The notes beneath the pieces are model-generated. The model was not told the origin of the DNA, made no database searches, and was given only the letters and a program-made list of their open reading frames with translations. A stretch of DNA of 64,000 nt, from positions 124,001 to 188,000 of the forward strand of contig JAMAHW010000030.1 in the NCBI GenBank assembly GCA_023627715.1. Direction: 5' to 3'. The DNA comes from Periconia sp. R9002. Its lineage: Eukaryota > Ascomycota > Dothideomycetes > Pleosporales > Periconiaceae. Positions 55,390-64,000 of the stretch are shown here, in pieces. How positions within the stretch are numbered: position 1 is the first letter of the stretch; each line of letters begins with the position of its first letter. Both the position numbers and the translations under genes were made by a program.

Positions 55390-56412
55390 CTACCGCTCAG
55401 GCTTATCATCCCGATCAAGCAGTTCTCGTGCAGCAATAACCTCGGCCTCGTCAAAAGCAGCCCACTTCTTGTTTCCAGACTTGTATTCCCTGATAATCTC
55501 GGCCAGCTTTCCAGTTGCGAGTTCCTCCAGTTTCTTCACGGTTTGTAATTTTGGGGGTGGTACATCGTCCTCGTCGTTGTTCCGTTTCGAATTGGAGGGT
55601 GTTTCGGAGAGAAGAGGGAGGAGTGTCTTGGAGACTAGTTTGAGCCCGTAGTAACCACGAAGATAGAATTCATTCAGCTCAACTGCACGGCAAAAGTGCC
55701 GGAGTGACATGGATAACGAGGGTACGGATGCGGGGCCAGAGAGGTAGTGAAGTGTTGCAATTTGGGCATGCGCCTGGAATTGAAGTTAGTAGACAATCGG
55801 CAGAAAACGGACTCCGATTAGACATACGCTCCACGCATTTGGCATCAGCAGCAAAACCTCCTCCAAGCAGTAGATAGCCTGTCCCCAGGATCCAATGCTC
55901 GCATACATGTCACTCATCTCTGCCCAACCCTCGACGTCCGTAGGGCTATTGTCCAACAGCACCCGAAGGGATGCGATTGCCTCTGCCGTCTTCCCCAAGC
56001 TCTTCATCACGGCAATCCCCCTTTTCCTCACGGCGATGTTGGTGGGGTCTTCTTCGAGTACCTTCCCATAGCCATCGAGGACCTTGGTCAGCTCCTTGTC
56101 ATCTTTTGCTAGCGCCTCTTTGTAGATTCCGCGCAGTGCGATAATGCGCTCATTCGATTCACCAAATCGCGCTGTTAGACGGTCGAGGACCTGGCGGGCC
56201 GAGGCATCGTCGCCGGTGCGTAGGGCTGCGAGTAAGAGATTCTCGTGTATCGTCCATGTTTCTGGGGTTTCGCGGCTGAAGAGAAGGGAGAGAGGCCATG
56301 GCAACGAAGAAGTCGGTGACGAAGAAAGGATTATAGGGGCTTTTTGAGAGAGTTGTAGGGCGGTTTTTGGCGTGATTTGAGCGGGTGGTGAAAGGAGATT
56401 TGGGGCTGCCAT
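55390..56412 (-). CDS. EMC2: ER membrane protein complex subunit 2
   Basis: Read as complement(join(55390..55773,55828..56412)), 322 residues, ATG at 56412 (MAAPNLLSPPAQITPKTALQL). A 54-nt intron with GTATGT donor and CCAG acceptor falls after NAWS. It is a TPR-repeat protein of the Emc2/TTC35 family: ENLLLAALRTGDDASARQVLDRLTARFGESNERI, YGKVLEEDPTNIAVRKRGIA, SPTDVEGWAEMSDMYASIGSWGQAIYCLEEVLLLMPNAW, and RAVELNEFYLRGYYGLKL. Emc2 is the cytosolic scaffold subunit of the ER membrane complex that inserts membrane proteins. The C-terminus ends in an alpha-helical GKLAEIIREYKSG region. It is divergent from AP-3 delta. Confidence 0.93.
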
Positions 56413-56968
56413 TGTAAATGTGTGGCTTTTGTTCCTTCTTCCTAATGTGGTTTTCAATGCTCCTTCCTCTTCGTTTCGTGGTGAATTCCGTAAATAGCCC
56501 GGCGAATGCAACGGAGTGGGATAGTCGAATTTAATCCGGTCGGTTTGGGCGAAGAGTGAATAGGTACGTGGGTACATATAACGTAGCCGTACCACGGTGT
56601 AGTAGTGCAGAGGAGGAGCAGGGGGTCCAAGCTTCCTCCGCCTACCCACATCAATCTATCTTGTTGATCTAATCAGATTCATCTCCAAATCAATCCAGCT
56701 CGGGTGAACTTAGCGGGCGCCATCATCATATCAGCAACACGTCCACCGTCACTTCGTTGCACAACAGTCTCTCCCCTCTGGGTATATGGCCTCCAAAAAT
56801 CTCCCCAAACAATCTTAGATTCCTCGATCCTACCGCCCACTCCTTATGCAGGCACATCTTCGCTGATCATGCTTGCGTGCTGGCTCGCGACACCTTCGCC
56901 CACCTACCCCTCCTCCCACCGTTAGAACCCGCTATACACCACAATAGGGGTTTCCTCTGGTCGCAAAT
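56413..56968. promoter_or_regulatory. Divergent promoter region EMC2 / APL5
   Basis: About 560 bases between the EMC2 start and the inferred AP-3 delta start. No protein-like frame is convincing. It probably holds both promoters and leaders. Confidence 0.45.
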
Positions 56969-59900
56969 ATGTATGGATCCTGCCAGCTATGTATAGGAAA
57001 TAATCTAAACGGCTCGCAGGTTCGAAAAGTCGCTGTACGACCTCATTCGAGGCATGCGCAACCACAAGGGCAACGAGAAGGAGTACATAAATGATTCTAT
57101 AAAAGAATGTCGCAAAGAGATCCGCTCCAACGACATGGACCTCAAGTCCACCGCCCTCATGAAGCTCACCTACCTCGAAATGTTTGGTCACGACATGTCC
57201 TGGGCCTCCTTCAACGTCCTCGAAGTCATGTCCTCGCAAAAATATAGACACAAGCGGACTGGATATCTTGCGGCTGTGCAAAGTTTCCGGCGGGATACTG
57301 AGGTGTTGATGCTCGCTGAGAATCAGCTGAAGAAGGACATCTCAAGTGCTACGCCCACCGTCATATCGCTTCCCCTGGGTGCTATCCCTCACGTCATCAG
57401 TCCAAGCATGGCTCATTCGGTACTCTCGGATCTGCTACCTCGATTGACACATTCGCATGCTTCTATACGAAAGAAGACCGTCGCAACCCTTTATAGATTG
57501 GCACTCGTGTACCCCGAAACCCTTCGCCCGGCTTGGCCCAAGATCAAGGAAAGACTGCAAGACGAAAACGAGAACCCAAGCGTCACCGCCGCTATTGTTA
57601 ATGTTGTATGTGAGTTGGGATGGAGAAGACCACAGGACTTTTTACCCCTGGCGCCACGGCTGTTCGACCTGCTCGTGGAAGGGGGGAACAACTGGATGGC
57701 CATCAAACTGATCAAACTCGTAAGCGAATCGCGCTCCTCTACGATTTCATACTGATTACTTTCTAGTTTGCAACTTTGACGCCCGTCGAGCCGAGGTTGA
57801 TCAAGAAGCTTCTGCCGCCTTTGACCAAAATCATTCGTGAAACTGGGGCAATGTCTTTGCTATATGAGTGCATCAATGGTATCATTCAAGGTGGCATTCT
57901 CGAAGCAGTCGAAGGCACCGCTGAAGGGGATGAAGTGGCCAAGTTGTGTGTCGGCAAGCTCAGGGGCATGATGGTGATCGAGGGCGATGCAAACTGTAAG
58001 CTATGCTCCGTTAAATATCATGACCAAAATCTCATTTCCATGACAGTAAAATATGTGGCTTTGCTCGCGTTTGACAAGATCGTTCGCTCTCATCCGTATC
58101 TCGTTTCGCAACAGCAAGATGTCATCCTAGAGTGCATCGACGATCCAGATATTTCAATACGAATGCGCGCCCTTGATCTGGTAGTAGGCATGGTCAACAG
58201 TGAGAACCTTACGGCCATCGTTGGTCGACTTATGCGTCAATTGCGGAATGCGCCTATTGCCTCAGCGGCCGACGATCCGAATAACGATGGAGGACGCAGT
58301 GCGGGAGTAGTCCCGTACGCCGACGACGAAGACTCGGATGCTGAAGAGTCACTCCGGCCACACGAACAAACCTCAGACCAACCACCTCCACTCCCGGAAG
58401 ACTACCGCGTGAACGTCATTCGGAGGATATTGGAAATGTGTTCGCGTGACACATACAGCAACATCAGTGATTTCGAATGGTACATCGATGTCCTTATTCA
58501 ACTCGTTCGCGTTTGCCCTTCTACCAAGTCGTTACTCACAACGGATGAGGACGAGCTTGAGAATACGGATGATGTTGGCGCTAGTATTGGACGAGAGCTA
58601 CAAAATGTCGCTGTCCGCGTCAAGAGTCTCCGAGCAGAAGCTGTAGACGCTGCTCAATCACTGGTTTTTGTTGACCGACGGGATCAGATGTTCCCTTCTT
58701 CCGGTAATGGTGGCCTCGGTGTTCTCGAATATGCTGGCTGGCTTGTTGGTGAATACGCAAACTATCTTACACAACCTGAGCCTGTGTTGAATTCGATTCT
58801 GCATCCGTCCACGGTCCAGCTTCCGTCTACGACACTTGCCGTCTACCTCCAAGCACTCCCCAAAGTTTTCGCTTGTCTAGCAAGCAACGATCAACTGTCG
58901 TGGACTCCGGAACGTCAGACACTCATGTCCCTTCTCATGGCTCGTATCATCCACTTCCTCGAACCACTATCTACCCACCCTAGTCTTGAAGTACAAGAAC
59001 GTGCAGTTGAATACCTAGAGCTCATGCGCTTAGCATCAGAAGCAGCATCGGGAACAGCAACCGGTCCAGAACATGGAGATTTCACGGACCCACCGCTCCT
59101 CCTCACTCAAGCCATCCCCGCTCTGTTCATGGGCGCAGAGCTTAACCCTGTAGCAGCAGGCGCCCAACACAAAGTCCCTCTTCCATCCGACCTCGACCTC
59201 GACATGCCTATAAACCCCAACCTCCAACTCCTCCTCTCCCAAGCCGAACTTGAAGGCTTTGAAACCGATGAAGACGATGTCTATGCCGCCTACACCGAAC
59301 CCATAACCTCCACCTCCGCTCCTGATCCCACCATCTCCGCCGCCGAACGCCTAGACGCACCAACCCGCAAAGAACCGACATCGTACCAAAACGCCGTCGA
59401 AGAAGAGTACCTCGATCCAGATATCCTGGCGCGCCGCAAAGCCGAGCGCAAAGAGCGCTACAAGGACGACCCATTCTACATCGACCCAGACGCCGACAAG
59501 AGCGGTGCTGGCAGCGGTGCCGTGACGCCCTTAAGCCGCATCGTCCGCGAAGGCAACAACAACACCGAAATCGACATCGACTCGATCCCCATCATGGACC
59601 TTCAACTCGAGCAATCCCGTGTCGGAACCGCATCCCCTGCCGACGGCATCCGCAGCCGCAGTCCGCGTCGCGCAGCACCAACACGGCGTCGCGTGGAAAT
59701 CACAGCCGACGAAACGCTGGGTCCGCCCGAGTCTTCCTCCCCGAACACCTCCGCCCTACAACAGCAACAGTCCTCTAAATCCCGCAGCAACTTCCTACAA
59801 GTCGACTCCTCGGGTCTCGGTTCCTTATCCCTCGACGACGATGACGATAACGAAGCTGGCTCACGGCACTTGCCCAAGCAATTAACCCGCGCAGAGCAGG

Positions 59901-60247
59901 CTAGACGCGAGGCGGAGGAAGCAGAGATGAGGCGTGCGCTTGCGGAGGTCGAGAGGAAGAGGCTGGAGATGCAGCGCGCTAGTGAGAGGATCGAGCCTGC
60001 GGTCGCGGAGACGGTTGTTAGTCGCAAGGTGCGGAAGAAGAAGAAGAAGGTTGAAGAAGTGGAAGGGGAGGGAGGGGAGGGTGTAGTGAAGAAGAAAAAG
60101 AAGAAGAAGAAAGAGAAGGGAGAGGCGGAAGGAGAGGGTGGGGACGGGGAGAAGAACGAGGGAGGTGCTGGAGAGGAGGATGCAGGCGGTGCTGGGGTGG
60201 TTAAGAAGAAGAAAAAGAAGAGGAGGGTTGTTAGTATGGATGAGTGA
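56969..60247 (+). CDS. APL5: AP-3 adaptor complex delta subunit
   Basis: Best reading: join(56969..56970,57020..57719,57767..57995,58047..60247), 1043 residues. The conserved N-terminus FEKSLYDLIRGMRNHKG begins one base after an acceptor CAG at 57017-57019. So the start ATG must be split by an intron, and AT at 56969-56970 with a GTATGG donor gives a 49-nt intron. Adaptin-type HEAT repeats follow: KSTALMKLTYLEMFGHDMSW, RTGYLAAVQSFRRDTEVLML, LFDLLVEGGNNWMAIKLIKLFATL, YVALLAFDKIVRSHPYLV, DPDISIRMRALDLVVGMV. AP-3 sorts cargo to the vacuole. The C-terminal third is disordered with glutamate/glycine and lysine blocks. The last intron (51 nt) is in frame without stops. The split start is the least certain part. 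Confidence 0.92.
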
Positions 60248-60609
60248 TGGCTTCCCACTTGTACTCCTTCTACTTCTCATTTCTTCGTGTCGGACCGCCT
60301 GCTGAATGGGGTACGACTTGAGATGAGAAAGCCGGGGTAGAATAGAGGAACACAGAAAGACTGCATCGATGTAAACTATTTACAGACGCCAACCAACCAC
60401 GAAAGAAGTGAAGCAAACCCAGAGAGAACCACGACAAAACAATCAAAACAAATATATACACCTTTTTTAAATTCACCACTTCTTCACACTCCACCCATTT
60501 CCGCGTATTGAAACACACACAAAAGAAACCTTCTAAGGCTCCCCTGAAATAATCATACACACCACCCCTTCACCCTCTATCCCTCCTCTCCACCTTACCC
60601 TACCCTGCC
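60248..60609. other. Region between convergent APL5 and the mitochondrial protein gene
   Basis: About 360 bases, CT-rich at the right side, without a protein-like frame. Confidence 0.45.
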
Positions 60610-61063
60610 CTACCCAAACCACGACCCCCACCCCCCACCCTTCCCCTTCTTCTCCTCCCCAACTTCCTTTTCTACCACCACATCATCCTTCCTCTCCCTC
60701 CGCTCCTTAACCACATCCTTAAGCTCCTCCTTCAACCCCTCAATCTCGCCCTGCTTCCCGTGCTTCTCCTCGACGTACTCGAGCTTCATCCACGCGTAGT
60801 ATGTGAGTTGGTATGTGAACAGCGCGCCGAGGAAGGTTTTTAGGATCGGGTAGGAGAAGGTGCGGTAGAAGGTTCCCTGTGGTGGGGTTAGATTGGGGAG
60901 GTTAGGTGGGGATGGGGAAAGGGGGGATGGGACGTACGACTCTTGAAGGCTCTTTTGGGGGTGAGGAGGGGGGTGGTGTTGGTGAGGTTGTGTAGTGTCT
61001 TCTGGGGCGGAGGTTGAGAAGAGGGGATGCGCGGAGGCGGATGAGTGGTCGGATTGGGGGCAT
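60610..61063 (-). CDS. Small mitochondrial inner-membrane-type protein
   Basis: Read as complement(join(60610..60876,60938..61063)), 130 residues. Although an unspliced frame runs through from further upstream, a GTACGT donor, a CTAACCCC branch site and a CACAG acceptor define a 61-nt intron. Splicing it gives an N-terminus MPPIRPLIRLRASPLLNLRP followed by RRHYTTS, a classic mitochondrial presequence. The mature part has GTFYRTFSYPILKTF, a hydrophobic helix LGALFTYQLTYYAWMKLEY, then a charged coiled coil (EEKHGKQGEIEGLKEELKD) and a lysine/glutamate/glycine tail. Presequence plus one membrane helix plus coiled coil resembles the fungal INA17-type ATP-synthase assembly factors, but I cannot confirm the identity. 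Frame, presequence and splice evidence agree. Confidence 0.78.
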
Positions 61064-61790
61064 TTTGTGGGTGAGAGGGTGGTGACTGAGGTGGTGGTCG
61101 TGGTTAGTGGGTTGTTGTGGGATAGGATTGATGCGATTGATGGGAAGTGAGTGCTCTGACGCAATGCGCCTGGGCGTAGGAGTGGGAGTCGAGCTCAGTT
61201 CTCTCCTCGCAAGAAAGATGTGTTCTTGGATTCGAGAAGAGACGTTGCGGTTACGTGTAGATAGGTGTGTTGGCGTACGTTGGTTGAGTCAATGTTTTGA
61301 TCAATCCTTCTGCCTTGCGATAAAAGCTCCTCCTTCGGGATAATTGTCCAGGCCACCTAATCTTCAGAAGCAATTCGAATTTCGATTCAATGAGTCAGGA
61401 AGGCAAGCATGAACGTGTCCTCTTGTGACGTCGTCAACGGTCGTGTATAAAAGAGGTGATATGGTATGAGATGTAGAACCAATCCGAGAATCTTCAACAC
61501 ACACGATCAAAGGCGGTAAACCTCCGAGCTCCAACTCCGCACTTGAACGTTTCCCTGCGCCACAGCTGCTTGCCGGGTCCGTGCGGGGCGTTTCGTTTGG
61601 TAGTCTAAAGGAACACCTTGCATGACTTGTCCTCTCCGATTCCCCATCCGTTGAAACACACCACATCTCTTCTACATAAACATCCACTTCCGTACCACAC
61701 TCCCTTTCTTTTCTTATCCTGTACACCACATAGTCGCACGCGCGTACATATACACAACCAAACTTCCATCTCAGCTCACTACTCTTCGCA
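61064..61790. promoter_or_regulatory. Divergent promoter region to YSY6
   Basis: 727 bases between the mitochondrial protein gene (minus) and YSY6 (plus). No supported gene. GTGACGTCGTCAACG near 61425 contains a TGACGT CRE-like core; function untested. Confidence 0.4.
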
Positions 61791-62286
61791 ATGGTAAGCA
61801 AGCTGTTCTTCCACCAATCCGCTCCCCACTTTCCCTCTCAGATATCCCTGAACACACACCTCCCGTTTCTCCCATTTGGACACGCAACATGAAGATGGAA
61901 CTACGTAACTGACTTTACTTTCTTCGCAGGCTCAAACTCCCCAACAGCGTGCCGCCAACGCCAAATTCGCCAAACGCGAAGAGGCCAAGATGGGTCGCCC
62001 GGCCGACTACCGTACGCGCAAGGAAACTTACACGAGTCCCATTAGCAAGACGTGGATCAGTGAGTTCTCCTGCTCTTCTTCCTCCCTTCTGTTCAATTCT
62101 ATCTTGTAAAGTCCACGATGCGCGCGACCATAGAAGAAGGAGAGACTATCCAAGCCAATCTCGAATCTGGAATGGACAAGATGAATGGAATCAGGAGCTG
62201 AAGCTGACCACTGTGATTCCTTAGTCGTCCTCGTCTTCGCTCTCTGTGGCGGCGTTATCTTCGAAGTCCTCAAGCTCTTCTTCTAA
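61791..62286 (+). CDS. YSY6: RAMP4/SERP1-like stress-associated ER protein
   Basis: Three exons: join(61791..61793,61930..62059,62225..62286), 64 residues. The first exon is only the ATG; its GTAAGC donor follows immediately. The spliced protein reads MAQTPQQRAANAKFAKREEA, then KMGRPADYRTRKETYTSPIS, KTWIIVLVFALCGGVIFEVL, ending KLFF. This is the RAMP4/SERP1/Ysy6 pattern: a short basic cytosolic part and one C-terminal tail-anchor helix. These proteins associate with the Sec61 translocon in the ER and protect nascent membrane proteins under stress. The introns are 136 and 165 nt, longer than most in the window. Length and motif order match the family. Confidence 0.93.
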
Positions 62287-62944
62287 GCGATGCGCGCGAA
62301 TCCTTTACTTGCTCTGCGATTCCCATCCTCCTGCGATCTTCCATATCCCGATACCTGATGGACTTTTCTATTCTCGGGAACACAACAAGGGATTGCTATC
62401 TCATGTTTGATCTGGCCAAACCTCCCTCGTCCACCCGTACGCGGAAAAGAATACGATGTGACATCAGTGCATACCTGTGAAATGAGCGCTGGATGACGAC
62501 GAGCGGGTGGGATGGATTGCTTCCCCCTATCTTCTTCCAAAGTCTCTCCGATTTTTTTTTCTTTCCTTTTCCCCTAGATTTCTTTCTTACATGGCGTTAA
62601 AGCACTGGCGTTTCCTTCTTTCCTACTTCCCTTTTCTGGTCCTTCCAAGGTCATTCTTGTTTCTGATCTATATGTGGTTGTGGGTGTGGGTGGCACGAAG
62701 ACTGCGGCAAAACGGCCAAGCCATCAACGTGCCAAATGAGAGGAAAAGTGTGTGTCTGTACGTGACCGCTAGGACAGGATATTCCGGACTATTGGGTCTG
62801 TGGAAAATGAGACAGAAGCAAAAAAGAAATCACCAACCAAAAGCATGGGAACCAAGCGTGAAACCAAGAGTCTACTAATACACCCTGCAGTACTTGCTTA
62901 TTTCTCTACTTCATTACATGCCAGCCCATCACGCCGATGTGCAA
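62287..62944. other. Region between convergent YSY6 and the CorA-like gene
   Basis: 658 bases without a supported gene, with T-rich runs at about 62550-62570. It should hold both transcript ends. Confidence 0.45.
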
Positions 62945-63754
62945 TCATCGAAAAACTTCAGACACCCCCAACCCCCTCCGTCTCGTCTCCAACTTACCCA
63001 CCCCTTTCCGCCTCCCCTGCTTATTCGCCGGCTTAACCTGGACAACCGTCCCCCGTCTCGCAACCTTACGCTCCGGTACCACCTCCTCCCCAACAAACCC
63101 TTCCTTACCTTCCCAATCCTCCACATCCCTCCCTCCCCTCCTCCTCCTCTCCTCGGCCCTCCCACGCCCCTTAGCACCACCACCACCACCCCTCCTCTTC
63201 CTCCCTTCCACCCACCTCCCCAACCGCTCCACCTTCCCCCCAACATCCCCAAACGCCACCACCAGCGAAACCGCCCCAATCACAGCCGTAGTCGGCAGCG
63301 CGACCGCCCAAAAAACCCGCTGATCATACTTGATATCCCTAATATCCGTCGTATTCATCCCAAACAAACCCGCCACAAACGACAGCGGCAAAAACACAAT
63401 CGTCACAATCGTAAACACCAGAATCGCTTTGCTCTGCCCTTCTTCGGCGATTTCGAGATTGTACCGTAGGACTTGGGCGGTTTTGTTGAGTTGGGTGGTC
63501 AGTGTGGTGAGGTTTTTGGCGCGGGTGTGGTGCAGGGTTGTGTATGCGGTGAAGGTGGGGGATTCGAGGGTGGAGAAGGAGTGCAGGCGGGCGTGGGTTG
63601 TGAGGCGGTGGGTGGAGGGGTTGATGAGGTGTGTGAGGGTGCGGAGGGTGCGGTGTTGGAGGGTTTGGAGGGTGCTGAGGAGGGAGAGTTCTTCTTCGAG
63701 GAGGAAGAGGGAGCGGAAGATGCGTTTGGTGGGGTTTTTGAGGGCGTTGTAGCG
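62945..63754 (-). CDS. CorA-family metal ion transporter, C-terminal part (5' end not resolved)
   Basis: The last exon runs on the minus strand from 63754, after an acceptor CCACAG, to the stop at 62945-62947, giving 269 residues. It begins RYNALKNPTKRIFRSLFLLEEELSLL, a helical segment of the cytosolic funnel. TM1 is ILVFTIVTIVFLPLSFVAGL, directly followed by the family signature GMN (GLFGMNTTDIRD). TM2 is VFWAVALPTTAVIGAVSLVV. The tail is basic and glycine/arginine-rich. CorA/Alr/Mrs2 proteins are pentameric Mg2+ channels. The upstream part should lie beyond 63755 and probably beyond the window. Possible exon sequence at 63,840-63,930 could not be assigned a frame. Confidence 0.85.
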   Translation of the reverse strand, partial: RYNALKNPTKRIFRSLFLLEEELSLLSTLQTLQHRTLRTLTHLINPSTHRLTTHARLHSFSTLESPTFTAYTTLHHTRAKNLTTLTTQLNKTAQVLRYNLEIAEEGQSKAILVFTIVTIVFLPLSFVAGLFGMNTTDIRDIKYDQRVFWAVALPTTAVIGAVSLVVAFGDVGGKVERLGRWVEGRKRRGGGGGAKGRGRAEERRRRGGRDVEDWEGKEGFVGEEVVPERKVARRGTVVQVKPANKQGRRKGVGKLETRRRGLGVSEVFR

Positions 63755-63969
63755 CTGTGGGGTGGGGTGGGTTAGCTGGGTGTGTGTGTGAAGAGAAGTG
63801 GTAAGGCGTGAGTGTATGGAATTCGAATTGATCCTCAGAGTATTGCTACCCTAGGTATCGATGCAGGTAGAAAAAACACTTGGTAACGTCCTCGGCCAGG
63901 ACGGGCACACAGGCAACTGTTTGTGGGGGGGGAGGGGGGGGTGTATAATACGTACTAGGGTGGAGAGGT

Positions 63970-63985
63970 GATCTCTATAGAGATC
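63970..63985. repeat. Perfect 16-base palindrome
   Basis: GATCTCTATAGAGATC reads the same on both strands. It lies within or upstream of the truncated CorA-like gene. It could be a binding site or chance. Confidence 0.6.
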
Positions 63986-64000
63986 CTCGACCGATCTATC

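Overview
The window is nuclear DNA of a filamentous ascomycete (Pezizomycotina, probably Dothideomycetes). The genes have short introns, mostly 50-80 nt, with GT..AG borders and CTAAC/CTGAT-like branch sites. The products are eukaryotic housekeeping proteins, and there is a fungal-type NLR receptor gene. The class-level placement is inference from protein style. I recognised no rRNA, tRNA, CRISPR array or intact transposon.

Left end (1-9.7 kb): a PNP-NACHT-ankyrin-SPRY NLR-like gene (1271-5722) is read through two introns but broken by one in-frame TAA at 4819-4821. It has nearly identical 96-bp ankyrin units. After it come a poorly supported Q/P-rich reading frame and a mitochondrial MCUR1/Fmp32-family protein.

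Centre-left (11.4-27.6 kb): a 14-3-3 protein with micro-exons, DPH4, a WW-PhoD phosphatase-like protein, DPH6 and an Msn2-type C2H2 stress regulator. DPH4 and DPH6 both serve diphthamide formation on elongation factor 2 and are separated by one gene.

Middle (27.6-35.7 kb): about 8 kb upstream of the MSN2-like gene in which I can support no gene.

Right half (35.7-64 kb): densely packed genes. They are a thioredoxin-like/PITH protein with an altered active site, a TUG/UBX protein, Spp2, ribosomal eL36, a head-to-head pair of acyl-CoA thioesterase and acyl-CoA ligase that both end in peroxisomal PTS1-like tripeptides, an SMP/C2 tricalbin-like protein (Mug190), an unknown two-TM protein, Emc2, AP-3 delta, a small mitochondrial membrane protein, RAMP4/Ysy6, and the C-terminal part of a CorA-type metal transporter that probably runs off the window.

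The genes do not form one pathway. The best functional groupings are the diphthamide pair, the peroxisomal acyl-CoA pair with a shared 424-bp promoter carrying two CCTCGG-type elements, and several ER/secretory genes near the right end (Mug190, Emc2, Ysy6, AP-3 delta). Exon borders were derived by reading splice consensus and keeping protein frame. None is backed by transcript data.
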